This document shows positions 49,312 through 58,163 of a stretch of 64,000 bases of DNA, one piece after another. Below the pieces are notes generated by a model. The model was given only the letters and a program-made list of their open reading frames with translations. It did not search any database and was not told the DNA's origin. The stretch covers positions 27,609 through 91,608 of the forward strand of contig JAAFIW010000018.1 of assembly GCA_013297875.1 (NCBI GenBank), read 5' to 3'. Made by a program: the position numbers and the translations under genes. Origin of the DNA: Comamonadaceae bacterium. GTDB lineage: Bacteria; Pseudomonadota; Gammaproteobacteria; Burkholderiales; Burkholderiaceae_C. Each line of letters begins with the position of its first letter. Position 1 is the stretch's first letter.

Positions 49312-50594
49312 CCGCAGCCGCTTCGGCACCCGTATCGCTGACCTTGCTGCAAGGCGGCGGCGCATTTTTTGGCGCCTTGATTGACGACATCAACCAGGCC
49401 ACGCAACACGTGTGGCTGGAGACCTATATCTTTGACTTCACCCCCTCACCCATGCCCAGCACGCAGGCTGGCACCACCGATGTGGCGGTGGCCTTGATCT
49501 CGGCTGCTGAGCGCGGCGTGCAGGTGCGTTTGCTGGTGGACGGCGTGGGCACCGGCGCACTGCCGGCCGAGTGGCGCGAGCGCTTTGACCAGGCGGGTGT
49601 GCAGTGGCATTTGTTTTCGCCACTGGGCCTGGTGGGCCTGCTCAACCCGGTGCGCTGGCGCCGCCTGCACCGCAAGCTGTGCGTGGTGGATGGGCGCGTG
49701 GCCTATTGCGGTGGCATCAACCTGCTCGATGATTTTTACGACCCCAACCATGGCACCTTGACCTCCCCGCGGTTTGACTTTTGCGTGCGCCAGCAAGGCC
49801 TGCCGGTGGTGGCTGACGTGGCTGCCACCATGGCTCAGCTGTGGCAGCGCGTGCAGGCCTTGCACAGCACGGTGCAGGCGGCCCGCCAGCGCGAGTTTGG
49901 GCGCATGCTGGGCACGGCGCGCAGCTCGGTGCGCTCGCTGATGCCTGCGAAAGCGATAGCGCCAGTCACTGAAGACGCTATAGAAATAATAGCTGCTCCA
50001 GCAAGCAATTCAAGGGCCAAGTTACTGTTACGCGACAACGTGCGCAACCGCAAGCGCATCGAACGCGCCTACCGCCAGGCCATTGGCGCGGCCCGCCACG
50101 AAATCATCATTGCCAATGCCTACTTTCTGCCGGGGCTCAAGCTGCGCAATGGCCTGGTGCATGCGGCGCAGCGCGGCGTGAAGGTCAAGCTGCTGCTGCA
50201 GGGCCGCTACGAATACTTCATGCAGTTCCACGCGGCCAAACCGGTCTATGGCAGCCTGCTGGCCGCAGGCGTGGAAATTCATGAGTACGAAGCCAGCTTT
50301 CTGCACGCCAAAGTGGCCGTCGTCGATGCAGGCCACGCCAGTTGCTGGGCCACCGTGGGCTCTTCTAACCTGGATCCTTTGAGCCTGCTGCTGGCACGCG
50401 AGGCCAACCTGGAGGTGCGCGACGAGAGCTTTGTGCTGGCGCTGCGTGAGCGTCTGGTGCAAGCCATGCGCACCGGCGGCAAGCAGGTGCAACCCGCCGC
50501 TTATCTGGCCCGCCCGCTGGTGCAGCGGGCGCTGAATTGGGTGGCGTATGGCTTGATGCGGCTGGCTTTGACGGTGACGGGCAAGAGTTATTGA
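49308..50594 (+). CDS. clsB: Cardiolipin synthase B-like phospholipase D, with in-frame repeat
   Basis: The 428-residue protein has two HKD motifs of the PLD superfamily: HRKLCVVDGRVAYCGGIN and HAKVAVVDAGHASCWATVGS, each with the downstream Asn. ClsB enzymes join phosphatidylglycerol with another lipid headgroup to make cardiolipin. The start at 49308 overlaps the EEP gene by four bases. The stretch between the two halves (about residues 223-238, EIIAAPASNS) is encoded by a dispersed repeat copy with GCTCCAGCA core. The C-terminal hydrophobic patch fits membrane attachment. Confidence 0.92.
   Translation: MTAAASAPVSLTLLQGGGAFFGALIDDINQATQHVWLETYIFDFTPSPMPSTQAGTTDVAVALISAAERGVQVRLLVDGVGTGALPAEWRERFDQAGVQWHLFSPLGLVGLLNPVRWRRLHRKLCVVDGRVAYCGGINLLDDFYDPNHGTLTSPRFDFCVRQQGLPVVADVAATMAQLWQRVQALHSTVQAARQREFGRMLGTARSSVRSLMPAKAIAPVTEDAIEIIAAPASNSRAKLLLRDNVRNRKRIERAYRQAIGAARHEIIIANAYFLPGLKLRNGLVHAAQRGVKVKLLLQGRYEYFMQFHAAKPVYGSLLAAGVEIHEYEASFLHAKVAVVDAGHASCWATVGSSNLDPLSLLLAREANLEVRDESFVLALRERLVQAMRTGGKQVQPAAYLARPLVQRALNWVAYGLMRLALTVTGKSY
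49977..50022 (+). repeat. Dispersed repeat, in-frame in clsB
   Basis: GCTATAGAAATAATAGCTGC, TCCAGCAAGCAATTCAAGGG. The core TGA of the consensus is CCA, so no stop arises in this frame. Confidence 0.8.
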
Positions 50595-50601
50595 ACTCCC
50601 T

Positions 50602-50672
50602 ATGACAGATGACGCGCCCTTCGGGCTGCCATGACGAATGACTGCTCGTAACCACCTTTCGTCATCTGTCAT
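50602..50672. repeat. 13-bp inverted pair ATGACAGATGACG
   Basis: The arms 50602-50614 and 50660-50672 are exact reverse complements about 45 bases apart, in the gap between clsB and the exonuclease gene. It may fold as a terminator or mRNA hairpin; there is no T tract. Confidence 0.6.
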
Positions 50673-50702
50673 CTCACGCCGTGTGCGGAGAAGTCATTTG
50701 TC

Positions 50703-51728
50703 ATGACCACTGACCTCGTCGTCCAGCGCAAAGAAGGCCTGTACTGCCCGCCAGGCGATTTCTACATCGACCCCTGGCGCGCGGTGGATCGCGCCGTCAT
50801 CACCCACGCCCATGCCGACCACGCGCGCGGCGGCCATGCGCACTACCTGGCGGCTGCGCCGGGCGAGGGCGTGTTGCGGGCGCGGCTGGGCAAGATGGCG
50901 CTACAGACCTTGGCCTATGGCGAGCGCATCAACCACCACGGCGTCACGGTGTCGCTGCACCCGGCCGGCCATGTGCTGGGCTCGGCCCAGGTGCGGCTGG
51001 AGCATGGCGGCCAGGTGTGGGTGGCCAGTGGTGACTACAAGCTCACCGCGCAGGGCGGCACGCCCGACCCGACCTGCGCCCCGTTTGAGCCGGTGCGCTG
51101 CGACGTGTTCATCACCGAAAGCACCTTTGGCCTGCCGATTTACCGCTGGCGGCCCGACCGCCAAGTGTTTGCTGACATCAACGCCTGGTGGCAGGCCAAC
51201 GTTGCGGCGGGCCGCGCCAGCGTGTTGCTGTGCTACAGCTTTGGCAAGGCGCAGCGCGTGCTGGCAGGGGTGGATGCGGCCATTGGCCCCATCGTGGTGC
51301 ACAGCGCCGTGCAGCCCTTGAATGCGGCTTACCGTGATGCGGGTGTGGCCTTGCCAGAAACCCGGTTAGTGACCGAAGTAACCGACAAAGCCGACCTGAA
51401 ACGCGCCCTGGTGCTGTGCCCACCGAGCGCCGCCAGCGGCCCGTGGCTGAAGAATTTTGGCGACGCTTCCATGGCCTTCGCCAGCGGCTGGATGCAGGTG
51501 CGCGGCATGCGCCGCCGCGGTGGCTACGACCAGGGCTTTGTGCTCAGCGACCACGCCGACTGGCCCGGCCTGATGACCGCGATTGCCGCCACCGGCGCGC
51601 CGCGGGTCATCGTCACGCATGGCAGCGTGCCGGTGATGGTGCGGTACTTGAGCGAGCGCGGGTTTCAGGCCGGGGCGTTTGAAACCGAGTATGGCAATGA
51701 CGCCGCGATGGATCAACATGCCGCATAA
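50703..51728 (+). CDS. Ligase-associated MBL-fold DNA exonuclease
   Basis: The 341-residue protein has the metallo-beta-lactamase motif VITHAHADHARGGH, LHPAGHVLGSAQVRLE, VWVASGDYK and the RNA/DNA-processing beta-CASP-like end FVLSDHADWPGL and VIVTHGS. Proteins of this type accompany bacterial ATP-dependent DNA ligases and are thought to trim DNA ends. It overlaps the SRPBCC gene, which overlaps the ligase gene, so the three form one operon. The Lhr-type helicase and PdeM phosphatase often linked to this set are not present here. Confidence 0.92.
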   Translation: MTTDLVVQRKEGLYCPPGDFYIDPWRAVDRAVITHAHADHARGGHAHYLAAAPGEGVLRARLGKMALQTLAYGERINHHGVTVSLHPAGHVLGSAQVRLEHGGQVWVASGDYKLTAQGGTPDPTCAPFEPVRCDVFITESTFGLPIYRWRPDRQVFADINAWWQANVAAGRASVLLCYSFGKAQRVLAGVDAAIGPIVVHSAVQPLNAAYRDAGVALPETRLVTEVTDKADLKRALVLCPPSAASGPWLKNFGDASMAFASGWMQVRGMRRRGGYDQGFVLSDHADWPGLMTAIAATGAPRVIVTHGSVPVMVRYLSERGFQAGAFETEYGNDAAMDQHAA

Positions 51729-52221
51729 AAAATTCGAATTCCCCATGCCCGCCCGGGCCGACCTGGTGTTTGACGCGTTTCACTACCACCAATGGCGTGC
51801 GCAGTGGGACACGCTGGTGCAGGGCACGCACATTGTGGGCGGCGCGCCTTGCCCGTCGGTAGGGGCCATCAGCGAAAACGGTGGGCGGGGGTTGTTGCAA
51901 GCCTTGTCCATGCGCACCCAGTTCATCAGCTTTGACCGGCCCCACGTGGCTGCTGCCACCATGCTGGGCACCTCGTTTCCGTTTGAAAAGTGGTCGGCGT
52001 CGATGCGCCACAAAGCGATCTCGCCCACCGAATCGGTGATGGTCTACACCTACAACTTCACTGTGGGCCCTGCCGCCTTGCGCTGGTTGCTCGAACCGGT
52101 GGTGACTTGGGTATTTGAACGGCAAACCCGCAAGCGGTTTGGGCAGTTGCAGGCGTTTTTGGCGCAGCACCGGCTGGCACTGGAGCAATGGCAAACCGAT
52201 GAACGTATGAACCACCCATGA
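51718..52221 (+). CDS. SRPBCC-fold protein in the ligase operon
   Basis: The 167-residue protein has the SRPBCC/START opening KFEFPMPARADLVFDAFHYH and W, with later FPFEKWSASMRHKAISPTES, and the C-terminal helix of this fold. Such proteins bind hydrophobic ligands; its role beside DNA repair genes is unknown. Its ATG at 51718 is 11 bases before the exonuclease stop, and its stop overlaps the ligase start by ATGA. Confidence 0.8.
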   Translation: MPHKKFEFPMPARADLVFDAFHYHQWRAQWDTLVQGTHIVGGAPCPSVGAISENGGRGLLQALSMRTQFISFDRPHVAAATMLGTSFPFEKWSASMRHKAISPTESVMVYTYNFTVGPAALRWLLEPVVTWVFERQTRKRFGQLQAFLAQHRLALEQWQTDERMNHP

Positions 52222-53954
52222 ACCGCTTTGGCCAACTCTTCACCGAGCTGGACGCTACCCCCTCCACCACCGCCAAGGTGCAAGCCGTGCAGCGCTACCT
52301 GGGCGAGGTTCCCGCGGCCGACGCCGCCTGGGCAGTGTATTTTCTGGCTGGTGGCAAGCCGCGCCAGGTGGTGCGCACCGCCACGCTGCGGGCATTGGCT
52401 TGCGAGGTGACGGGGTTGGATGATTGGTTGTTTGACGAGTGCTACCAAACTGTGGGTGACCTGGCCGAGACCATTGCTTATGTGTTGCCGCCGTCGCCGG
52501 TTGTGGATGCCCACCTGGGTCTTGCGCAATGGGTTGAAGACCGCTTGTTGCCGTTGCGCGGCTTGCCCGATGAGGAGATCGCCACACGCATCAAAAGCTA
52601 CTGGCTGCAGCTGGACACCCAAGGCCGCTTCTTGTTGACCAAGCTGGTGGGCGGCGGGTTTCGCGTGGGGGTCAGCAAGCTGCTGGTACAGCGTGCGATT
52701 GCCGCGCATGCCGGCATAGACGCCAAGCTGGTGGCCCAGCGCATGATGGGCTACACCGATGGCAAAGCCAAGCCCACTGCTATCAAATACGAAGCTGTCC
52801 GAGCAATAAACACTTGGGCTGATGGCCAAAATGACATCAAAACAGGCGGTTTGCCCTATCCCTTCTTTCTGGCGCATCAGCTGGACACCGCGCTTGCCGA
52901 TCTGCCCACCAAGCTGGGCGCGGTGGCCGACTGGCAGGTGGAGTGGAAGTTTGATGGCATACGCGGGCAACTGGTCAAGCGGGAAGGACAGGTCTGGCTG
53001 TGGTCGCGCGGTGAGGAGTTGATCACCGAGCGCTTTCCCGAGCTGGTGGCGCTGATGCAGCCGCTGGCCGATGGCACGGTGCTGGATGGGGAGGTGGTGG
53101 TGTGGCAGGCAGCGTCGGCACAGGCAAACCCCGTCTGGCCCGACGGCCACCCCGCCCCCTTCGCACAACTCCAAACCCGCATCACCCGCAAGACCCTGCC
53201 CAAAAAGCTGCTGGCCGACGCGCCCGCCAGCTTCATCGCCTACGACCTGCTGGAGCTGGGCGGCAAAGACCTGCGCGCCACCCCGCAATACCAGCGCCGA
53301 GCCCAGTTGCAAGCGGTGTTGCAAGGCACAGCCATGCGCATCTCCCCGCTGCTGCAAGCCACCGACTGGCAAGACCTGGCCAGCCAACGCCAACAAGCCC
53401 GCGCCCGCGGCGTCGAAGGCCTGATGCTGAAAGCTGCGAATTCGGCCTACGGCACGGGCCGCACCAAGGCCGATGGCACCTGGTTCAAGTGGAAGGTCGA
53501 TCCGCTGTCGATTGACTGCATCCTCATCTACGCCCAGGCCGGCCACGGCCGCCGCGCCAGCGTCTACACCGACTACACCTTTGCCGTCTGGAGCCGCCCG
53601 CCGCTGGATAAAGCTGAGGCCGATGCGGTGCTGGAGGCGATTGAAAAACGCGAGCCCGCCCAGCCCGGCAAACTACAACTGGTGGCCTTCGCCAAAGCCT
53701 ACTCGGGCTTGACCGACGAAGAATTCAAGCAAGTCGATGCCGTCATCCGCCAGACCACGCTGGAAAAGTTCGGCCCCGTGCGCAGCGTCAAACCGAGCCT
53801 GGTATTCGAGTTGGGTTTTGAAGGCATTAACTTGAGCCCGCGCCACAAAAGCGGCGTGGCCGTGCGCTTTCCCCGCATGCTGCGCAGGCGGCTGGATAAG
53901 CCGCTGCACGAGGCAGGGTGTCTGGCGGATTTGAAGGACTTGATGGGGCTTTGA
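52218..53954 (+). CDS. ATP-dependent DNA ligase, with in-frame repeat
   Basis: The 578-residue enzyme has the ligase N-terminal domain (residues 1-180), the nucleotidyltransferase core with the AMP-binding Lys in VEWKFDGIRGQ, motif III in FIAYDLLELGG, motif IV in GVEGLMLKAANSAY, motif V in TWFKWKVDP, and an OB-fold end. Bacterial ATP-dependent ligases back up LigA in repair. About residues 187-210 (IKYEAVRAINTWADGQNDIK) are encoded by the dispersed repeat, placed between the N-terminal domain and the catalytic core. It is translationally coupled to the SRPBCC gene. Confidence 0.95.
   Translation: MNRFGQLFTELDATPSTTAKVQAVQRYLGEVPAADAAWAVYFLAGGKPRQVVRTATLRALACEVTGLDDWLFDECYQTVGDLAETIAYVLPPSPVVDAHLGLAQWVEDRLLPLRGLPDEEIATRIKSYWLQLDTQGRFLLTKLVGGGFRVGVSKLLVQRAIAAHAGIDAKLVAQRMMGYTDGKAKPTAIKYEAVRAINTWADGQNDIKTGGLPYPFFLAHQLDTALADLPTKLGAVADWQVEWKFDGIRGQLVKREGQVWLWSRGEELITERFPELVALMQPLADGTVLDGEVVVWQAASAQANPVWPDGHPAPFAQLQTRITRKTLPKKLLADAPASFIAYDLLELGGKDLRATPQYQRRAQLQAVLQGTAMRISPLLQATDWQDLASQRQQARARGVEGLMLKAANSAYGTGRTKADGTWFKWKVDPLSIDCILIYAQAGHGRRASVYTDYTFAVWSRPPLDKAEADAVLEAIEKREPAQPGKLQLVAFAKAYSGLTDEEFKQVDAVIRQTTLEKFGPVRSVKPSLVFELGFEGINLSPRHKSGVAVRFPRMLRRRLDKPLHEAGCLADLKDLMGL
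52779..52846 (+). repeat. Dispersed repeat, in-frame in DNA ligase gene
   Basis: ACTGCTATCAAATACGAAGC, TGTCCGAGCAATAAACACTT, GGGCTGATGGCCAAAATGAC. The consensus TTGAGCA reads CCGAGCA here, avoiding a stop. Confidence 0.85.
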
Positions 53955-53990
53955 AGCCAAGCCGTTCGCCAGACTTTGTCTTAAACTGAG

Positions 53991-54227
53991 ATGATGAACA
54001 CCGCTTTGCTTAACCAAGCCCGCCAATTGCCTTTGCCAGAGCAAATTGAACTCGTTCACGCCTTGTGGGATGACATTGCCCGCAACGCCAATAGCACGGC
54101 GTTGGCTCCCACGACGGCTCAAGCCGCCGAGTTAGATCGTCGCCTGGCCCATCTGCAAGCCAATCCAGATGATGTTGTTGATTGGAGCCTCGTAAAGGAA
54201 CAGGCGCTCGCCCACATCGGGTCATGA
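53991..54227 (+). CDS. Addiction-module component (antitoxin, TIGR02574-like)
   Basis: The 78-residue protein (QARQLPLPEQIELVHALWDD, ELDRRLAHLQANPDDVVDWS) matches the small helical antitoxins that pair with ParE/RelE toxins. It overlaps the toxin gene by ATGA. A second, related module is at 56918-57441. Confidence 0.88.
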   Translation: MMNTALLNQARQLPLPEQIELVHALWDDIARNANSTALAPTTAQAAELDRRLAHLQANPDDVVDWSLVKEQALAHIGS

Positions 54228-54523
54228 CGCTGCCGGCCGCTGCACTGACCCGCGCTGCCCGTGCCGAGTTTGTCGACGCCACCGCCTGGTACGAGGCTCA
54301 ACGCAAGGGCCTGGGTGTTGAATTCGTTGCCGAAGTGGATAGCTGCCTGACCCTGGCTGCACAGCACCCCGAACGTTTTCCCCTCACTTACAAAAAGCTG
54401 CGGCGCGTGACGGTGCGGCGTTTCCCGTGTGTGGTGTATTTCTATGAACAAGCGCCGCAAATCGTTGTTGTGGCTGTTTTTCACAGCAAACGCGACCCTG
54501 CGATTTGGCAAGGACGGGTTTAG
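54224..54523 (+). CDS. ParE/RelE-family toxin
   Basis: The 99-residue protein has RAARAEFVDATAWYEAQRKG, LGVEFVAEVDSCL, a basic patch RRVTVRRFPCVVYFYE and VVAVFHSKRDP, the usual ParE/RelE layout. It is coupled to the antitoxin by ATGA overlap. Confidence 0.88.
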   Translation: MTLPAAALTRAARAEFVDATAWYEAQRKGLGVEFVAEVDSCLTLAAQHPERFPLTYKKLRRVTVRRFPCVVYFYEQAPQIVVVAVFHSKRDPAIWQGRV

Positions 54524-54545
54524 TCATTGATCTTTTCGCTCCCAA

Positions 54546-54592
54546 TTTCATAGCTGCTTGAGCAGATTACACTTGGGCTAGAGCTTAAAAAG
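54546..54592 (+). repeat. AGCTGCTTGAGCA dispersed repeat, intergenic
   Basis: TTTCATAGCTGCTTGAGCAG, CACTTGGGCTAGAGC, near consensus, between the toxin gene and folE. Confidence 0.85.
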
Positions 54593-54638
54593 ACCCCAAA
54601 CCGGCTGGGTCACCGGGCCCGGTGCTAGAGTTATTGCC

Positions 54639-55373
54639 ATGTTGATGCCCACCACCCCCACCTCCCCCAGCGCGAAAGAGCCGCCTGACGATGTCGGAAC
54701 GCCGGTTTCCCTGAAAATTCGCGAGCGCTTGCTGGCTGCCAAAAAGCGCTTCCATTCCAACGACAACATTGCCGATTTCATTCAGCCCGGCGAGCTGGAC
54801 AAGCTGCTCGACGAAGTGGCCGGCCACATGAAGGGCGTGCTCAACAGCATGGTGATTGACACCGAGCACGACCACAACACCGGCGACACCGCCCGCCGCG
54901 TGGCCAAGATGTACATCAACGAGGTGTTCAATGGCCGCTACGTCAAGGCCCCCAGCATCACCGAGTTTCCCAATGCCGAGCACCTGAACGAGCTGATGAT
55001 CGTGGGGCCCATTACCGTGCGCAGCGCCTGCAGCCACCACTTTTGTCCGGTGATTGGCAAGGTGTGGATTGGCATCTTGCCCAACGAACACACCAACGTG
55101 ATTGGCCTGTCTAAATACGCGCGGCTGGCCGAATGGGTGATGGGCCGCCCGCAGATTCAGGAAGAAGCGGTGATCCAACTGGCCGACCTCATCATGGAAA
55201 AAACCCAGCCCGACGGCCTGGCCCTGGTGATGGAAGCCAGCCACTACTGCATGGCCTGGCGCGGCGTGAAAGACATGGACAGCAAAATGATCAACTCGGT
55301 GATGCGTGGTGCGTTTTTGAAAGACGCCAACCTGCGCCGCGAATTTTTGGCATTGATTCCAGGGAGGGCATAA
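54639..55373 (+). CDS. folE: GTP cyclohydrolase I
   Basis: The 244-residue enzyme has IDTEHDHNTGDTARRVAKMY, ITVRSACSHHFCPVIGKVWI with the zinc ligands Cys and His, IGLSKYARLAEW and EASHYCMAWRGVKDMDSKM. It turns GTP into dihydroneopterin triphosphate, the first step of folate or tetrahydropterin synthesis. Its end is two bases from the BLUF gene start, so the two are cotranscribed. Confidence 0.95.
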   Translation: MLMPTTPTSPSAKEPPDDVGTPVSLKIRERLLAAKKRFHSNDNIADFIQPGELDKLLDEVAGHMKGVLNSMVIDTEHDHNTGDTARRVAKMYINEVFNGRYVKAPSITEFPNAEHLNELMIVGPITVRSACSHHFCPVIGKVWIGILPNEHTNVIGLSKYARLAEWVMGRPQIQEEAVIQLADLIMEKTQPDGLALVMEASHYCMAWRGVKDMDSKMINSVMRGAFLKDANLRREFLALIPGRA

Positions 55374-55375
55374 AT

Positions 55376-55801
55376 ATGTTGGTACGCCTTTTGTACGTGA
55401 GCCGCGCCGTCGACACCGACGCCACCCTGGCCACCGAATCCATTCTGGCCGCCGCCCGCGCCCACAACATGAGCAACGGCATCACCGGCATCCTTTGCTA
55501 CGGCGGTGGCATCTATTTGCAGGCCATCGAGGGTGGCCGCAACCAGGTCAACGAGCTGTATGGCCACATCGTGCGCGACAAGCGCCACAAAGACGTGGCC
55601 CTGCTGCACTACGAAGAAATCTCCGCCCGCCGCTTCGGCGGCTGGACCATGGGCCAGGTCAACCTGGCCAAGCTGAACACCTCCATCGTGCTGAAATACA
55701 GCGAGCGCCCCGAGCTGGACCCGTACTCGGTCAGCGGGCAGATTTCGCTTGCGCTGTTGGAGGAATTGATGGCGACGGCGTCGATCATTGGGCGTGCTTG
55801 A
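55376..55801 (+). CDS. BLUF blue-light sensor domain protein
   Basis: The 141-residue protein is a stand-alone BLUF domain: LVRLLYVSRAVD with the flavin-adjacent Tyr, MSNGITGILCYGGGIYLQAI with conserved Asn and Gln, and FGGWTMG with the Trp/Met pair. BLUF proteins bind FAD and change hydrogen bonds on blue-light exposure; short ones act through partner proteins. GGGAGG precedes the ATG. The downstream partner is unknown; the gene directly follows folE. Confidence 0.93.
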   Translation: MLVRLLYVSRAVDTDATLATESILAAARAHNMSNGITGILCYGGGIYLQAIEGGRNQVNELYGHIVRDKRHKDVALLHYEEISARRFGGWTMGQVNLAKLNTSIVLKYSERPELDPYSVSGQISLALLEELMATASIIGRA

Positions 55802-55810
55802 CCTGTCTGA

Positions 55811-55926
55811 CGCCCTCTCCCGCTTGCGGGAGAGGGCGGGGGCGGGGGTAAGGGCCTATGCGCTGTACAAGTTTTTCTCTCGCGCAATTCCCTCACCCCA
55901 ACCCTCTCCCCGCAAGGGGGGAGGGA
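55811..55926. repeat. GC-rich inverted repeat (CCCTCTCCC family)
   Basis: The arms 55811-55853 and 55889-55926 are inverted copies with internal palindromes such as CTCTCCCGCTTGCGGGAGAG. It lies between the BLUF and DUF429 genes and matches the element at 26833-26940. Confidence 0.8.
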
Positions 55927-55981
55927 GCAAAACCCGCCTGGCGAAAACATGCGTCATTACCAATGCACTTTGGTAAAGCAG

Positions 55982-56836
55982 ATGCACCAGCCCACTTCAT
56001 TTCCACCCATCGTCGGCATCGACTTCTCCAGCAGCCCAACCCGCCGCAAGCCCATCGTCGTCGCTACAGGCGTTTTGGTGCACCAGCCCAGGCAAATACT
56101 GCTCAACCAGCTATCAAAAATAGAGCGATTTGAATCGCTGGCCGCATTCGGCGACTGGCTGAAACAGCCGCAAAGCTGGGTCGGTGCCTTCGATTTCCCC
56201 TTCGGCCTGCCACGCGAGTTGGTCGAAACCCTGGGCTGGCCCACCACCTGGCTGGCCTGCATGCAGCACTACGCCCAACTCACGCGCCCCGAAATCCGCG
56301 ACACCTTCGCCGCCTTCTGCAACGCCCGCCCCGCAGGCCAGAAATTCGCCCACCGCGCCACCGACAAACCCGCAGCCTCCAGCCCCAGCATGAAGTGGGT
56401 CAACCCGCCCGTGGCCTACATGCTGCACGCCGGTGTGCCGCTGCTGCTGCAAGCGGGCGTGCACCTGCCCGGCCTACACACAGGCGACAAAACCAGGGTC
56501 GCGCTGGAAGGCTACCCCGGCTTGGCGGCCCGCGAAGTGCTGGGCGCGCGCAGCTACAAGAGCGACACACCAGCCAAACAAACCCCCGACCGCCTGATCG
56601 CCCGCAAAGACCTGATCCACGCGCTGGAGCTGGGCCAGACGCGCCTGAACGTCCGCCTGAAACTCAGCCACGCCCAGCGCGACCTGCTCGCCGCCGACGC
56701 CAGCGGCGACAGCCTGGACGCCGTGCTGTGCATGCTCCAAGCCGCCTGGGCGCAGCAGCGGTTTGCGGCGGGTGATGCGCGATATGGCTTGCCGGTGGAG
56801 ATGGATGCGCTGGAGGGGTGGATCGTGACGGCATGA
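55982..56836 (+). CDS. DUF429 protein (RNase H-like fold), with in-frame repeat
   Basis: The 284-residue protein has the DUF429 features PIVGIDFSSSPTRRKP at the start, VGAFDFPFGLPRELVETLGW, MKWVNPPVAYMLHAG, EGYPGLAAREVLG and AADASGDSLDAVLCMLQAAW, an RNase H-like fold with acidic residues whose substrate is unknown. The start at 55982 is preferred since it sits just before the conserved IGIDFSSS-like stretch. About residues 33-50 (VHQPRQILLNQLSKIERF) are encoded by a dispersed repeat. Confidence 0.85.
   Translation: MHQPTSFPPIVGIDFSSSPTRRKPIVVATGVLVHQPRQILLNQLSKIERFESLAAFGDWLKQPQSWVGAFDFPFGLPRELVETLGWPTTWLACMQHYAQLTRPEIRDTFAAFCNARPAGQKFAHRATDKPAASSPSMKWVNPPVAYMLHAGVPLLLQAGVHLPGLHTGDKTRVALEGYPGLAAREVLGARSYKSDTPAKQTPDRLIARKDLIHALELGQTRLNVRLKLSHAQRDLLAADASGDSLDAVLCMLQAAWAQQRFAAGDARYGLPVEMDALEGWIVTA
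56082..56131 (-). repeat. Dispersed repeat, in-frame in DUF429 gene
   Basis: Plus strand CCAGCCCAGGCAAATACTGC, TCAACCAGCTATCAAAAATA, GAGCGATTT; reverse orientation, read in a third frame compared with the other coding copies. Confidence 0.8.
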
Positions 56837-56917
56837 CACCACAGCGTCACCGCGTTGCCATGCTTTTTGCGGGTCGGGCCCCAGCTGGTCCTTGGCATGG
56901 CTCGTTAAACTTACCCC

Positions 56918-57142
56918 ATGAACACCACTCAAATCGAAACCGAAGCGCTATCCCTTCCACTTGATGCCAGGGCATCCCTTGCTCAGCGCTTGTTGCTGAG
57001 TCTGGAAGACGTCTCTGAACCGGAGTTTGAGCGCCTTTGGGGTGACGAGTCAGCACGCCGCGCCACAGCGATTGACGCGGGGACGATGCAGTCCATTTCT
57101 GGTGATGTGGTCGCAAGAAAGGCACGGGCGCTGCTTCGGTGA
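56918..57142 (+). CDS. Addiction-module component (antitoxin)
   Basis: The 74-residue protein (TEALSLPLDARASLAQRLLL, DVSEPEFERLWGDESARR) belongs to the same antitoxin type as 53991-54227. It overlaps the following toxin gene. Confidence 0.87.
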   Translation: MNTTQIETEALSLPLDARASLAQRLLLSLEDVSEPEFERLWGDESARRATAIDAGTMQSISGDVVARKARALLR

Positions 57143-57441
57143 GTCACAGTTTTGCTGCTGACGCAGAAACTGAATACTTCGACGCAATTGAGTTTTACGA
57201 GGGCAAGCGCGCAGGTCTTGGCGCTGCACTCATCGAAGAGTTTGAGCGCGTTGTCCGCTTGGCTGAGGCAAGGCCAGATACCTGGAAATTGGTTCATCCA
57301 AGCGGCGTTCGCTGCATAGGACTGGCGCGTTTCCCCTATTCCGTCTTTTACCGCGTGCGGCCAGACGGCGAGATTCAAGTCATGGCTTTCGCCCACCATC
57401 GGCGCAGTCCGGGCTATTGGTTCAGTCGTGTTGGGCCTTGA
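57139..57441 (+). CDS. ParE/RelE-family toxin, GTG start
   Basis: The 100-residue protein (FAADAETEYFDAIEFYEGKR, LGAALIEEFERVV, RCIGLARFPYSVFYRVR, VMAFAHHRRSPGYW) is a ParE-type toxin. It starts at GTG 57139, overlapping the antitoxin stop by four bases (GTGA). It is convergent with the histidine phosphatase gene. Confidence 0.88.
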   Translation: MSHSFAADAETEYFDAIEFYEGKRAGLGAALIEEFERVVRLAEARPDTWKLVHPSGVRCIGLARFPYSVFYRVRPDGEIQVMAFAHHRRSPGYWFSRVGP

Positions 57442-57445
57442 CGCG

Positions 57446-58087
57446 CTACCTACCCGCCACCCACTCCCCCGGCAACACCGACCCCAGCCGCGCATAGCCC
57501 CCCTTGCCATCGGGCCGAAAAACCACCGCTTCGCCCTGGGTATTGGGGTGGTAGCCGGTGGCAATTTGCACGTTGATGCCGTGGGAGATCAGCACCGTGT
57601 TTTTGCCTGCGGGCGGGGCTTGGGCCAGCAGGGCGTTGAGGTTTTTGGCGGCCAGCGCCCGGTCGGCATCGTTCACGCCGGGGTAGCTCAGGGGCACGGT
57701 GAGTCGGTCGGTGATGGTGTAGCTGCCTTTGCCAAACATGGCTTCGGCGTGCTGCCAGGCGCGGCAAAAATCAGACGACCACACCTGGGCCACGGGAATG
57801 CGCAGCGTCTTGAAATCCTGCCCCAGTTTGACCACTTGCTGGCGGCCTTCGGCGTTCAGGTTGCGTTGGGTGCTGCAGTCGCCGATGACCGCTTTCTCCC
57901 GGTCGGCATAGGCCGGGCCGGTTTCGCCGTGGCGAAAGTAGATGACGAAGCCACCATTTTTCAGCTGCGGCACCAGCTGGCTGGCGGGTATGTCTTGCGC
58001 TGGGGCGGGAGCGGCAATCAGGCTGGCCAACAGGGCGCACAGAGCGGGGGCGAGCAGGGCGCGGCGGGAGATGGATGTGTGTGTCAT
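57446..58087 (-). CDS. Exported histidine phosphatase family protein
   Basis: The 213-residue protein has a signal peptide (RRALLAPALCALLASLIAAP) and the phosphatase core with FVIYFRHGETGP (catalytic His), CSTQRNLNAEGRQQ and the second His in TVLISHGINVQIATG. Periplasmic members remove phosphate from sugars, lipids or phytate-like compounds; the substrate is unknown. Confidence 0.9.
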   Translation of the reverse strand: MTHTSISRRALLAPALCALLASLIAAPAPAQDIPASQLVPQLKNGGFVIYFRHGETGPAYADREKAVIGDCSTQRNLNAEGRQQVVKLGQDFKTLRIPVAQVWSSDFCRAWQHAEAMFGKGSYTITDRLTVPLSYPGVNDADRALAAKNLNALLAQAPPAGKNTVLISHGINVQIATGYHPNTQGEAVVFRPDGKGGYARLGSVLPGEWVAGR

Positions 58088-58163
58088 GGGGTTTTGAGCT
58101 GTGTGGGCGTGGGCTGAATCGCAGATGCCTGAATGGGGCGCAAAGTTTCTTACAGTGTGGTGC

